From contig NC_135422.1 in assembly GCF_051991245.1 (NCBI RefSeq), positions 2,682,301 through 2,746,300 on the forward strand: 64,000 nt of DNA, written 5' to 3'. Each line of letters begins with the position of its first letter. Within the stretch, counting starts at the first letter, position 1. Origin of the DNA: Festucalex cinctus (Eukaryota > Chordata > Actinopteri > Syngnathiformes > Syngnathidae). The notes beneath the pieces were generated by a model. It saw only the letters and a program-made list of their open reading frames with translations. It ran no database searches and had not been told where the DNA came from. This document shows, in pieces, positions 34,224 through 46,542 of this stretch. A program made the translations under genes and the position numbers.

Positions 34224-34584
34224 TTGAACATTAAGCCTTAATATTTTATTTCAACGCTGTTCAAACATGAAAAATGTTACAACCTGTTTGTTAAATACAG
34301 TGTCTTACAGTTATAAGACTTAATTTTCAGATCAATAAATAAGACATTTTCATACAAATCTTGCAGTGTACATGTATAAGTTTACTGAATGCTATTTTCT
34401 CAATTTGAGTAAAAAAAATCGCAACAATCCACTTGTAAATTCATATCGGGATTAATCGGTGTCGAATCGAATCGTGACCTATGAATCGTGATACGGATCG
34501 AATCGTCAGGTACTAGGCAATTCACACCCCTAGTTTTAAATTATATCTTAATGGGCACGAATGCCTTTGGTTCCTGGTTGCAAA

Positions 34585-34680
34585 ACGGCCACAAGAGGGC
34601 AGAAGATACTGGTATCGGCCGGCATCGTGAGTACCGATACCTTGAAATAAGGCCAGGTATTGGACACAATGCCGAAAATA
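34585..34680 (+). mobile_element. GATACC-family hAT fragment with CTCF-like variant
   Basis: GATACTGGTATCGGCCGGC and GAGTACCGATACCTTGAAAT match the GATACC family. Just before them CCACAAGAGGGCAG (34589-34602) departs from the CTCF core at one position. Confidence 0.55.
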
Positions 34681-35007
34681 AACTAAAGATTGAGAAGGTT
34701 ATAGACATTTAGGGCCTATCTTTGGCAAATGTTTTGGGCCTTAAGTGTGTCAATCGGATGTCGTTTTTTGGCAAAAATGAGCATGAGTTATGCAAGTTTA
34801 CTGTCATTTGGAACGATTTCTGATTCATTAACGGTGTTGCAATGAAAATGGGCTGGTATGCATGTGTCATGAATCCGGTGGTGATTTTGTGCTCAACTTG
34901 TGCATAGAAATACACATATCCCTACTCATTTATTAGTGAATGGGGCTCACTGTTTTTTTTCCTGGTATGGATATATATATTTGTGATTTAAGCACAAATA
35001 CATATAT
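34681..35007. other. Single-copy non-coding DNA
   Basis: No gene or repeat recognised. Confidence 0.5.
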
Positions 35008-35318
35008 TAGGGCTGGAACGGTTTTTGAAAACCGTTAAAAACTCATCCGTTAAATAGTCTCGGTTTGGTCCGTCTGCGTTCTGTTCGGTCATTTCACGCA
35101 ACTCTTTTTTTTTTTTTTTTTACTCTATCCATATTAGACATGACTTATGACACATCTCTGTCTTATGTTCATCAAATAACAATAATTTCATCTGATAATT
35201 ATAATAGTATAATTATTGGCTGTTTGAAATCGCTATATAAATTAAGATGACGTGACCTGTGAGTAATTCTAAGATTAGTGTTTGAGCCAGTTTTAATAAT
35301 AACAATAATAATAATAAT

Positions 35319-35349
<31 letters not shown>

Positions 35350-35553
35350 TTTTTTAAAAAAGGTCCATTAAAAATCTGACTTTCAAAAAATAAAAAATAA
35401 AAATCAACCAGGAAAAGCTTCTTTTTTTTTTTCTTTTTTTTTTTTTTAAATAAACCTGTGGAGCTAAGGCACTAAAAGTGAAGAAAAATGTCATGGTAAA
35501 CCAGCAAACAAAAGTAAATAAATAAATAAAATAAATAAAAAATAGCATAGTGA

Positions 35554-35594
<41 letters not shown>

Positions 35595-35720
35595 GAATAA
35601 TAAGAAGTAGCTTTGAATAATATACACTTTCACTTTTCTCAACATAACAACAACATAATTCGTTTTTGTAAAAGTCACTGCATACCGAACTGAACCGAAA
35701 ACCGTCAGCACAAAACGGAA
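35008..35720 (+). mobile_element. hAT-like MITE (AACGGTTTTTGAAAACCG type)
   Basis: Left end TAGGGCTGGAACGGTTTTTG with GAAAACCGTTAAAAAC; right part CATACCGAACTGAACCGAAA, ACCGTCAGCACAAAACGG. Similar TAGGGCTG...CGGT elements are common in fish. The interior holds two (ATA)n/(AAT)n trinucleotide arrays (35297-35348, 35558-35594) and poly-T (35422-35447). The right boundary and duplication are not certain. Confidence 0.6.
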
Positions 35721-37949
35721 ATATATAATGCTTGGTGGAAAAACATGACCATACTTAAGACTTCTTTACAATCATTGGTCTTCTTCGGTTTTAACCTTTG
35801 GAGAAAAAAGGTTTGGCTTCAGATCCGTCCCTGGTCGTCAACTTTGCTTTAATAGAGACGTCACTTCCAATGCAAATCACCATCTTCCTCCTACTCTTCC
35901 CAGGGGGCCTTTATTAACACCATTATTGTCGTACAATCAGTCGCGACGTGCTTTCCATTGAGAAATAAAAGTCAAATATGTAACTCCCTAATAACATGAT
36001 ACTTATCACAGAGCTGGCTTTATAAAACTGTTAAACCATGACATCAAAACACACAAATCATATTAAGGTCTCGGTCACACTCCCCCTCAGCTCTCCCCCT
36101 TTTTTTTTTTCCCAACCTCCAGCGCACGTTCGCACACAATGAAGGTTTAGAGATGATGAAGCTGTCGCAGTGATAAGAAGGTATTTGGTCTACAAATGAG
36201 CTATATAATTATGTCGGCATGTTGTCAAACGGAGCCGCGGACGTCTTCATCGGACCAAAAATATGACAAGCAATGCAATCCCGGACTCAAATGTCGGTCG
36301 GACAGACGAACTCGGGTGTTAAGGAGGCAGATAGTGATGACTGTATACTTTCCATCTCGGAGCCTCACTTGTTTTATTTAGATGAAAGGAAGTTATATAT
36401 CAAGGGAGGGGACCGAATTGATGATTCTTTTTTTTTTTTTTCTCACAAGGATTTAATGTTCATCCCTTGTTTGCATCTGCAGCCACCAACAGACATGCAC
36501 AAACATTAATGAGATTAAGAGGAAGCGCCGTGCAATATTTATTAGGCTTGACAAACACTTCTGGGCTTTAGCACGCCGGGGCTTTAGGAGCCACACTCTC
36601 TTCTGGGGGGGGCCCGTGCTGGCACATGCTTCCCAAACAGGAGAGGCAGATGTTCTTCAAATTGCCAAAGAGGATCCGCTCGCCTGCCACCCTCAAGATT
36701 GCCGCTCCACTTCTCCACAACCATTTTAAAACGCGCACTCGATTGCGCATTTGCGCGCTCGCCACCCTCGTCGGCGCTAATGCATCTTTTCCCCTCTTCT
36801 CTTTTCATTTCCACACCAACTGCTACTTCCTACTTGTTTTTTTTTTTAGATCCTCCGTCAGCAGTCTTTTAACTTAAACATGCAAATGGGGCTGTTGTGC
36901 CGATTGATGAGAACCTCTTTTGTGTTTTTGCGTTCACCTCCATTAGGCGGGATGACGAGGACGCGGACACGCTGGCATTTTGGTCAGTGACAACAGCGAC
37001 GCTTTTGGCCGCCACAGTCGACTTTATCGCTTCGGCTTTCTCTCCTCCTCCGAGTGTGGACTAATAAGCCTAGAAATGACAATTGCCTCCCTGCTGAATC
37101 CCTGATAGGTGGAAATAATGATATCAGTGCCCTGCTAATCTTCTTGACTTGCTGCTTGGCACCAGCCTATTGAGGCGCCTGCCATACTTTACATACGATG
37201 AGATGAATTTAATCTTTCTCGGCCGTCACGACAATGGGGGCCATTTTAATGTTGCGGATCGTATTTGTCAGGGTTCCGTTTCTTTTTCAAATCCCTCCTC
37301 CTTTAATCATTTGAGATATTCTGTCAAGGTATCCACTAAAGCAGATAAGTGAGCGTTGCGTCGTTTTCTCATTTCATGCAGAAATGACAACAGTATGCAA
37401 ATGGCTACGACACTCAATGCTCCTTAGTGATGGGATGTTCAACGCACTGGCAGGCTTTTAATTTCTCGGCTCTGAGCTATTACCTTGTATAACTGGGTCA
37501 TTCAGGACTGAACAACGTCCTTCAACTCATTATAATCCATTGCATCCATTATGGGGAATGTACATCATCATAAACAAAGTGTGCTTCCCCGTGAACTGTC
37601 TTTAATGTTCTCTTGGGACCAGCGATAAAGTCAATGAGGGCGCTGTAACACAAAGGGATTTATATCGAATGGAATTCTTCCAAAACGTAGACGTCAGAAG
37701 GCCAGTGATGTTTCTTTGCTTCTTTTCTGGTAAACATAGACGCTTTTGTTGTAATGTTGATTTTTGGACATCCTGTAGTGGACATATAATACGGTCATAT
37801 TTTCATCTTTAAAGGCCCAGTTTGCCGGTTTCAGTCAGGAAAATGCACTTTTTAAATACAGGATTTAAACAAACAAACTACTTCTCAATTTACAGATATG
37901 GACTTCTCTTAATTTCTGGTGGTGATTTTGTCCTAAACCCCCAGGCTGT
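35721..37949. other. Single-copy non-coding DNA
   Basis: About 2.2 kb without recognised repeats. The blocks at 36180-37340 are of mixed GC with many ATTA, GATAA and CAATTA words, reminiscent of developmental regulatory deserts. T-run near 36428-36441, G7 near 36606. Confidence 0.45.
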
Positions 37950-38027
37950 ATTTTGCCATGTCACAGGGTGCTGAAAAATGAATGGCAGGCCGCAAATGGC
38001 CCCCGAAGCGTAGTTTGGACACCAACT
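37950..38027 (-). mobile_element. hAT-like terminal fragment (GGCCGCAAATGGCCCCC type)
   Basis: GGCAGGCCGCAAATGGCCCC, CGTAGTTTGGACACCAAC: the same family as the fragment at 23290, with the end reversed. Confidence 0.65.
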
Positions 38028-39107
38028 GATCTAGAGTCAGTTACAGCAAACAATAGACAAGGAAGGGAACATGCTTCAAATGTGGTTTGATTTTTTTTTT
38101 TTTTAAACAAATTATCATTAATTGTATGTAGACAAAGCAAAGAAAACAAGCAAAGCAAATGTTGCCTATTTGCATGAGACGCGTCGAGTCAACGCACATC
38201 AAATCATAACAATCACTTGTTATCCCACACTGTTCCTCACTTCAAACATCTTTCCTTTATGCACAGTATGTTAATATGCATCTGTTGTTGAAATAATTGG
38301 CACCATATGGTAGGACAAGGGAGTAGCTGTTGCTGGCGCTGTTTTGTGTACAGGATGTAACGGCCTCGTTTTTTAATGTGTCAAACCTGCAAAGTTTAGA
38401 CTCCACAGCTTGACAGGAATTCAGAAAATGCGATGAGGAGACGGTGTGAATACGTGAAGCCGAATTTCCGTGGCGCAGGACAACGACTCAAACATGGAGT
38501 CAAGAAAATTGAGTAATCCCATAACTCAAGTCTTGTCATTTGCTTTCTTTCCTGAATTGAACGACTTGGATACGCAGTGAGATTGTTCAGTTCTTGCCAA
38601 GCCAAAAATGATTCTTTGTCAGCCGGGCATAAATAAAATTGTGTTGATTGTACTGTCAACGCTAATCTGACAGCTTGGGGAAGCAGTCATTTATCTAATG
38701 ACAGAGTCTCTATGACAACAATCGATCGTCCTCGAGCTTATGACGTGGGGTGCGTGAGGAGAGGAGAGATGCGTTTACACAAGAATCTCCTTGTAAAAAG
38801 ACAGTTTGTTTCTTTGCATTTTGAATTGAAAATTAGGTGTAGACTCACTTTCTGAATGCTCTCACTTCCTGTTTCAATAGCATGTTGTATTAAAAATGGT
38901 CATTTACGCCAATATGCTTTTGTTTTGGTTCTGATCGTGGAGATTGGATTTGGCTGGTGTTCAGTTCTAGCGGAATGTAGGGCTGACGGCCACCCCCAAA
39001 ATCTTAAAAATCCCTCAACTATTTGCCTAACAGAAATCTGTTATGCATTTATTAAATTAACTAGAAAATACAATCTAGAATTGGTGACTTGATTAATTTT
39101 AATGTGC
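38028..39107. other. Single-copy non-coding DNA
   Basis: No gene recognised; T-run near 38092-38104. Confidence 0.5.
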
Positions 39108-39625
39108 TTAATAAATTAATCCCAATGACGTATAAATGTTTTTTTTAATGTTCTAAGTGTCCCAAAGACGTATTTATACGTTTTTTTGTTTGTTTGTTTT
39201 TTATACTAGAGCATACAGAAGGCTTTGATGCAGCCTCTCAACTGTAAAGAACGGTTGCAGAAATGGTAGTTATTACACAAACGGCCAGCAGGTGGCAGCA
39301 GAGCAAAGGAGATCAACCAGGGCCATCTAGAAAAAAAAAAAAGAAGCTAAATTACTTACAATTTTAAATAGATTTGTGAAAACTGATGAAACTTAGCTCT
39401 CTTCTAATGCTAATTGCTGCAAAACGGAAATAGATAGAAGCATACTTTTTTTTTTTTCTCCTGATGAAAGAAGAGACTTTAATCTTTCTTTTGGTAGGTT
39501 CCATGCTTTTATAGCAATAGAACACAATATTCTGTGGGCCTTGCAAAATCAGTCGAAATCCAGTAAAACAGCCGGGAACGAACGGGATTGCGAAATGTGA
39601 AAATGGCGGCGAGTGAATGAGTTAA
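39108..39625 (+). mobile_element. Family A, forward, full length
   Basis: Left end diverged (TTAATAAATTAATCCC), right end intact (GGCGGCGAGTGAATGAGTTAA). 518 bp. Exact CTCF-like core at 39285-39300. A-run at about 39333-39344. Confidence 0.95.
39285..39300 (+). promoter_or_regulatory. CTCF-core-like motif inside family A
   Basis: CCAGCAGGTGGCAGCA, exact fit to the core consensus. Confidence 0.5.
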
Positions 39626-39708
39626 AGTGGAATTATTTTTTTTTTATAGTGGCACCTTGCATTCTTTAATTTCTCTGTATCCGTCCCACGAACAAAAAAG
39701 TTTGGACA

Positions 39709-39935
39709 CCCCAGCTTTAGATCATCACGCGGACATAAAATGCTTGTATCATCTGCAGAAAGTACCATATTCATCAATTCTATCACATTATAAATGTCAT
39801 TGATGTATATAATGAATAATTTGGGCCCTAATAGCAACCCCTGAGGGACACCGCAAGTAATATTCAATAATGATGAACAATGATTGCCTATCCAAATAAC
39901 TTTTAATCCACTCCTATACAATGCCCCTGATACAG
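39709..39935 (-). pseudogene. Non-LTR retrotransposon reverse-transcriptase fragment
   Basis: The minus-strand frame contains, in order, GVPQG (39838-39852), LGPKLF, IIYINDI and ADDT (39748-39756 for ADD): the order and spacing of the palm motifs of LINE reverse transcriptases, where GVPQGSxLGPxLF, YINDL and FADDT are typical. The residue before ADD is S where F is usual, and GVPQG is followed by LLLG instead of SxLG, so it is degenerate. Only about 75 residues remain of a protein of many hundreds; there is no endonuclease and no proper start (the frame opens upstream without ATG). The clade (CR1/L2/Jockey-like) is a guess. It is a dead 5'- and 3'-truncated remnant. Confidence 0.85.
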
Positions 39936-41691
39936 ATTATATATAGTTGATATAGTTAGAAGTTACATAATCATGTGTTTTCAGAAACAACCAGTGTCAA
40001 ATATCCAATGTACTGAAATGTTTGTCACCACACCAGCATCTTTATTTTCATTCATTACACGCTTCCAAACGGATTGCCTCTCTGCTTTATGCACTAATTT
40101 GCAATCTGTTTTTGCTGTTCTGGAGGAGAGTATTGTTCTTTCCCTACACCATGCTATTAATGAGTATGGCTAAGAACATCATTATTTTTAAGTATCATTC
40201 TGCGTTCACAGTGGGTGATCTCGACAATAATCTGTTTTCTTGTTTCATATCCAAAGCGAAAGCAGTGGGTGCCTCTTTAATACTCGCAAAATCATTAACG
40301 GAGAATCTCCGCTATGCTGGGGGAGAGGAAACGTAATGAAGACCCATTAATTGCGGGTAATTTGGTTGTTCTTCAGCTCAAGTTTTTCCTTCGCTCTGCT
40401 AGTTGCTTTATTTGCATTGATGTCCCCTCAGAAGCAGTTTGCTTCTTGAACAAAGGCGCTGGTGTATGTTAAGTGCTTTTGAAATCGCAAGCGTTCAAGC
40501 CACAAGGGCCGGTCCTGATGAAAGGGTGTGAAACACAATTTGGAAATTGATTTCATTATCTTCTCATTTGGCCTTGGCAAACCTCAGTTGTTGTTTTTTT
40601 TTTTTATGTCAAAGTAGCAGATGTGTTGCTGCTGCGCTCACGCGTGCGCATTTAGCAAGCCGGGCAATGAAGGACGGGGAACAGGAAGGTCGGCTTGAAG
40701 CTTCAGAAATGCATGCAAATTCCAGCAATGTCAGACAGAATACATTATAGCTGTTTGGTCTTGAAATGAGGGCTTGTGAAATTATGGGAAATATAAATGG
40801 AGAACGGAGGCATGAAAAAAAAACAAAAAAAAAAGATGCCGCACCAGAAATCTGGGGGCTACCACAGCATAACACAAAGCCACTTGTAAGATGCAAAGGT
40901 CAAATACTTGATTTTCATTTCCTCAAAAACAGATACAATCACACTAGTCACACAGATGTGAATGTTGTCATTCAAAAAGCATGGCGGGTGGGGGGAAAAA
41001 GGGCAAGTTACAGGAAGTCGTCGGGGGGGGTATATGCGCGCATTTATAGTTTCCGCAATCTGTCAGCACTGAGCAAAGCTAGCATCATTAATTTCTTTCC
41101 ATTCCAGAAAAAAAAAAAAAAAAAAGCCCTTTTCGGTTTTTCCAAATAGCAACTTGAACGTCATGCGTCCATCTGGCCGTCCGTCAATCCGAGTGCATGT
41201 GTTGGGTGTCTGTTACAAAAGGGCCACTGATGAAAACAACTGCGTGTTTGCTGGCTCCGCCATCTGTGGAGATGAGTCAAAGAGGAAGTGCAGACAATTA
41301 AATGATAAGACTTGCGCCGTCTCCGCATTTTCGTCATTAACGGGAGTGATACGCTTCGAGATGTTTCACCATATTTGTCGTCGCTGCAAAAGTTTGCGGC
41401 TGCTGTATTATTCAAGTGCAGAAAGAAAAAAAACATTTTCCACTACACTTAAACAAAAAATAAACACAAAGCAATAGTGTTTGCACAGTTGCTGTGTTTT
41501 AGTTTTGTAGGGCCCCGTCTCCTTACTGTCGAATAAAATATGCCGTTATGACGATTAGCAATATCCCTGTGTGACTTGTTCCCATTGTTGTGTTCGACAT
41601 GGATTTTGGAGTAGACAAGATGATAATGTGCATGAATGTAATGAATTTCATATATATTTGGGAGGTCTGGAACCTAACACTTTATGCATAA
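39936..41691. other. Single-copy non-coding DNA
   Basis: No host exon recognised. T-run near 40592-40605, A-runs near 40816-40834 and 41108-41125. The part at 41150-41450 is CpG-containing with frames on both strands but no domain. Confidence 0.45.
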
Positions 41692-42202
41692 TTAACTCAT
41701 TCACTCCCAGCCATTTTTACAGAAGTAGTCCTGTTCGCTCCCGGCTGTTTTACTGAATTTTGACTGATTTTGCAAGGCCCACAGAATATTGTGTTCTATT
41801 GCTATAGAAACATGGAACTTATCAAAAGAAAGATTAAAGTCTCTTCTTTCATCAGGAAAAAAAAAGTATGTTTCTATCTGTTCTCGTTGTGCAGCAATTA
41901 GCACTAGAAGAGAGCTAAGTTTCATCAGGTTTTCACAAATCTATTTAAAATTCAAAGTAATTGAGCTTTTTTTCTAGATGGCCCTGGTTAATCTCCTTTG
42001 CTCTGCTGCCACCTGCTGGCCGTTTGTGAAATAACTACCATTTCTGCAACCGTGCTTTGCAGTTGAGTGGCTGCATCAAAGCCTTATGTATGCTCTAACA
42101 TAAAAAAAACAAAAACAAAAAAAACGTATAAATACGTCTTTGGGACACTTAAAACATTAAAAAAAAAACGTATTCACACGTTATTGGGAGCAAATGAGTT
42201 AA
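41692..42202 (-). mobile_element. Family A, reverse, full length
   Basis: TTAACTCATTCACTCCCAGCC to GGGAGCAAATGAGTTAA, 511 bp. Exact CTCF-like core on the minus strand at 42004-42019. Distal ACGT palindrome as ACGTATTCACACGT. Confidence 0.97.
42004..42019 (-). promoter_or_regulatory. CTCF-core-like motif inside family A, minus strand
   Basis: TGCTGCCACCTGCTGG on plus reads CCAGCAGGTGGCAGCA on minus. Confidence 0.5.
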
Positions 42203-44618
42203 GCAGTGGAACTGTTTGAAAAGTACAGAGGATGCACCCGTGTCGGATAAACCCAAATGATACCCAACCCGACTTGTCTACAAAAATATACCACAGAAAA
42301 GAAAACGCCACCCATGCGCACAATTTAGACTAGCGCCGGATACAAATATGCGGCTCTCTCTGTTGACTCTGTTTGTTTGACATTTTGCATCCTTCCATTT
42401 CCATTACTCCAAGAAAGTCAATCAATCAACAGACTTGCAAAGATGTCCAGCCTCATTCTTTAAGTACCGCACGACTGTTGTAGGTATATAAAGAGTCATC
42501 GTAATATTCGTACCCTCCATAATGTAGGCGATATCACGGTAAAATATGGCACGCCGTACCGAATTGTACACCTTGTTGGAAAGGGAATTTTTATTGGTTG
42601 GGTGGGATGTATGACAACGTGAGTCTGGCATTGAGCTGGGGAGTCAATTAAAGAAGCTCAAGCTTAACAGGGCTCTGATGTGGAGCCATAACAGCGTTAT
42701 CTCGCCTCTCGCTCGAGGTGGCCAGATCTCGTTTGTGACATGAGCCAAGTAAATAAATAGCCAAATGAGGGCACACAAAAGCGCCAGCCATTTCCCCGGG
42801 CACCGATTATGCCAGGGGCATAGGGAAAATTATGCCCACAACAAATTGCTAATGATGAGCCAGTGATGTCTTGTTAAGCGACATTGTTTTCCCTCACATC
42901 CCTTTTGTGTCCGCGCCCTGTTCTCCATTTAACAAGAACCGACAAAAAAAAAAAAACACACAACAAAAAGCGGCAGAGCGGATCTGCACCGTTTCCCCTT
43001 TCTTCTGCCTCCCTCTTCTCGTTTGCATCCATCCGTTTCTCCATCCTCCTCTTCTCGCCTCCTTTTGCAGTTAATTTGTGTCCGTGCCTGTGTTTTTTCC
43101 CATCCCCTCATATGCGCTGCCACTCGGAGGGGCCGATTTGGCACATGAGAACATGCTAGAGAGGGCCCGCTCAGCAGGGAGGGGCCTTTTGATGCAGACC
43201 CCCTAGGGAACCATCCACTGAACCAGCAGTATGTATCACAGATGTGACGGCTTTCATCTAACAGTTTAACTTTTCCTAATTAGAGTCCCAAGTCTAATCA
43301 CACACGAGGCTATGTGATATTTGTGAGGTGGTCGTAGCGCTTGTGGGGGCAGAGCCCATCAGAGATCCAAGCAATGGTGATTGGGAGGGTGGGTGGTTAT
43401 TTTTTTTATTTTTTTTTATTTTATTTTTGGAAGAAAAAAAGGAGTGTTGCTTGTGCCCCGAGTGGGCTGTGGGCTCACCTGGGCACGGAGGCTCTGAATG
43501 CTAAATGGCAGGGGCTCATCTTATTTGCAAAGAAGCTGCCCCTGAATGTAGATGTGCAATTATAAAGCAGGAAAAGGAAAAACGGTTACAAGGGGAAAAA
43601 AAAAAAAAAAAAAAAAAACATCTCATAATGAATAAGTCAACTCCAAGCACAAGCAATGGAAATTAGTCCTGGTGTAATAAATTAGCCTGTGCATATATTA
43701 CATGAGATGAATACCCTCGGGGCCTCATATTTGCCGTTTTGGCTGTTCACCGCAGTGTATTTGAATAAATCAGGAAGTCATTTGCCACAGGACCAAGAAT
43801 AGACAATTCACCTCGAAACCTTTAGTTCTTAAAAAAATAAAGCCCACTCTGTCATTTGGGTGTGGTCTCCTTTGTCTCATAAAGCCAAACGGGTTATTAC
43901 GTGCCGCGTCCACAACTCTCTCACAGCCTCTGTGGATTTGCAATCATGGAATATTTCGTATTCTATTTTACACTGATTAGAGCTACCCATTTCTCCTCAG
44001 CTATTTTTTCTGGAAGGCTGCGAAACACAATGTGAAATTAGAACCACTGAGCGATGAGCTGGGAGGAAATTTGCATCAAAATAACACAGCGCGCCGTTAA
44101 CGAACCAAAATCAGATAGCAGCCGAAAAAGACGGCAAATCGCAAATTAGAAAGAATGATGTCAAATGGTATTTTCTCAGTACATTTCTTCAGCTTTTTTT
44201 TTTGTTTGTTTTTTGATGCCAAAGCATCACATCGCCAATTGTCTTATCCAGAGTGATCGTTCCTACTTGTCCTTCTGCTCGATTTAAAGCAAGAGCGCCA
44301 GAGTCAGTTGAAGGCAGATACTTCAATGGCGAGTGAACTCTCACCTTTATGTGCATCGCTTCCCTCTGAAATGAAAGCCAAGTACAGTCAATAGAAAGCC
44401 GTAATGGGTCTTTCTTCAAGTCAAGTGTGGCTATTACGTACTAATTTCCGATGGAGGCTCCTCAGGAACTGAAACGCTTTGGAGGGATTCTGTCACGATC
44501 CGCGTTTTGGTTAAATTTGAGTCTTCATCTTCCTTGTGTACCTGTTGTCAAGGTTTCCATCCATATGTTTCGATTTTTTTAAGCGAATTTACTGAAAATA
44601 CGCGGCGGTCGACTGTAG

Positions 44619-44630
<12 letters not shown>
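42203..44630. other. Single-copy non-coding DNA
   Basis: About 2.4 kb without recognised repeats except A-runs (42943-42955, 43595-43618) and short T-runs. The blocks at 42640-42860 and 43620-44160 have the motif-dense, AT-balanced look of conserved regulatory sequence. No exon recognised. Short (TG)n at 44620-44630. Confidence 0.45.

Positions 44631-44680
<50 letters not shown>
44631..44680. repeat. (TA)n microsatellite
   Basis: About 25 units, left flank of the family C insertion. Confidence 0.95.
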
Positions 44681-44685
<5 letters not shown>

Positions 44686-45040
44686 TTGTTATTATCGTTT
44701 TTTGGCTACCGATACCCAGCTTTGCAGTATTGGCCGATACCGATACCATACCGATACTTAATTTTTTGTTTTTCCTCAACATGAAAAAGCTGTCCTGCCA
44801 TTGGTTCAGAGCATTCAAGTGCCAATAGGATATCTTACATCGGCATGCAGTGAACATGTCACATACCAGCGAATGTCATGCACCAGCAAGACACACGATG
44901 CTGCATCCAAAAGCCTTTATTAGCATTGGAATTAATGCTATCGGCATGTTACTTGTGAGTAGTCACCGATACCGATACCACTGTTTTTATGCAGTATCGG
45001 CACCTCTGCCGATACCAGTATCGGTATCGGAACAACACTA
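44681..45040 (+). mobile_element. Family C hAT MITE inserted in (TA)n
   Basis: Ends TAGTGTTGTTATTATCG and CGGTATCGGAACAACACTA are imperfect inverted repeats; the interior matches 57843-58210 closely (CAGCTTTGCAGTATTGGCCG, AACATGAAAAAGCTGTCC, CATCGGCATGCAGTGAACAT, GGCATGTTACTTGTGAG). Flanks TATATATA and GTATATAT are compatible with a duplication. Confidence 0.95.
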
Positions 45041-45041
45041 G

Positions 45042-45064
45042 TATATATATATATATATATATAT
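45042..45064. repeat. (TA)n microsatellite
   Basis: Right flank of the family C insertion; likely the remainder of the tract at 44631. Confidence 0.9.
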
Positions 45065-45071
45065 TTTTTAT

Positions 45072-45160
45072 AGATATTTTGCTAAATCGTGATTGGTTAT
45101 GTTTTTTTGGGGGGGGGTTTCAAACTCGAAAAATCCTGATTGTGTAAAGCCTATATAAAA
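45072..45160. mobile_element. Family J repeat fragment
   Basis: AAAAATCCTGATTGTGTA recurs at about 60720 (GAAAAATCCTGATTGTGTAG). Part of an unidentified fish repeat; G-run at about 45110-45117. Confidence 0.45.
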
Positions 45161-45179
45161 TCATTGTTTTTTGGGGGTC

Positions 45180-45305
45180 AATTTTATGTATAAAAAGTAC
45201 AAGTGGGTATCGGTAACTACTTGGTATTGGTATTGGTTCCTACTCAAGAGTTGAGTACTCATACTGGTATCGGTCTGGAAAAAAAAGTGGTACGGAACAT
45301 CCCTA
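45180..45305 (-). mobile_element. GATACC-family hAT terminal fragment
   Basis: GTGGGTATCGGTAACTAC, AAGAGTTGAGTACTCATAC, then GTGGTACGGAACATCCCTA at 45305, the reverse of a TAGGGATGTTCC terminus. Same family as 50803 and 11248. Confidence 0.7.
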
Positions 45306-46490
45306 CTGTTTATAACGTCTTCTTTAACATCAATACGGGTCGGCCCAGAAACGGTCGTATAGCCCATTAACAAATACAATCGCTTCCGTCATATTTGGTT
45401 CTTGTTTTAGCAGCATCACGCCAGGACTGATGCAGACAACAGCCTTTGTTGTTTAATAAAAAAACAAAAAACAAACATGTTTTGGTGAGTTGCTTGACTC
45501 CTCTACATAATTAACATTATCAACCAAACCACACTGTTGATGAATAGCATTTTCTTTTCTTTCTTTTTTCTCTTTTTTTTTTTGGAGCCAGGAGGCAGTG
45601 ATTTAATTATGCAATTAGTGCCGTGCATGATTAAACGGCTTAATTAATAGCTGCAAAATGAGAATTTGGCTAGAGTTGACAATATTTAACTAGCTCACTA
45701 GTTTGTGAGGATCTCTAAATAATTGGTCTCCAGTGCTTTTGTTGGGTGTAATGCACTGGTATGATGAGCGTGATGACGGCAAGACAGTTATTGAAAGACT
45801 TCAATACCCATCAACAGTTGCCTTCATTTGGCTCTTGTGAAATGTGATTGACTCACTTTCCAGCACGGCGTTCCAACATAATGGCTAATATTCCTTGGAA
45901 TAACTTGTTAACTAATGAATCCACTCCGTGACTCAATAAATATGAATGCCAAATTTCCTCATAGTGATTAGGGGTGTTGAATTACTCATCTATAGACTAG
46001 GAGAGGAAATGATTTAAAAGAAGATTTTAATTGTACCAACACAGTGGTACAAAAGCAAACAATTTTATGTAGAGATTTGTACAATGTTTCACCAAAAAAA
46101 AAAAAAACAAAAAAAAAAAAAAATTATGTAACAATATATGTCAATTAAGTCAAATTGGAGATTAAAATAAGTACAAAAGGACAATTTGGATTATCACCCT
46201 ACATCTTTAATGGTAACTCGCTTCAAAAGGTAACTTATCTACTTTCTTGATTACTTGCTTTGAAAAGTAACTAAGATAGATTACAAGTACTTCAATAGTC
46301 ACATTTTGCAGGTACCAGATAACAGCTATAAAAATGACACCCGGTTTCGCTACGTCATTGGAAGCGTGCTTTATAACAGTGACATTTAAGAACAAAGTTT
46401 GCTTTTATTAAGAATAAAATAAAGACAGCAAACGTTTTGACTTAAAAAAATAGTCTTATCCAGATTCCACTTAAGAACTTTACTACTGTT

Positions 46491-46497
<7 letters not shown>
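45306..46497. other. Single-copy non-coding DNA
   Basis: No gene recognised. Mixed A-runs near 46096-46123. TAATTA-rich block at 45590-45680. Confidence 0.5.

Positions 46498-46538
<41 letters not shown>
46498..46538. repeat. (AT)n microsatellite
   Basis: About 20 units, joined directly to a hAT-like element. Confidence 0.95.

Positions 46539-46542
<4 letters not shown>

Larger units (their letters stand above)
33576..34532 (+). mobile_element. Family B hAT MITE carrying a nested family A
   Basis: Ends TAGGGGTGTTAAAAAAAATC and TTCACACCCCTA, flanks GTTTTGAA (33568-33575) and GTTTTAAA (34533-34540), a 7 of 8 hAT duplication. The element is split at TTATATTAA by family A (33715-34223). Compared with the uninterrupted copy at 49829, exactly one TTAA has been duplicated. 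Confidence 0.95.
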
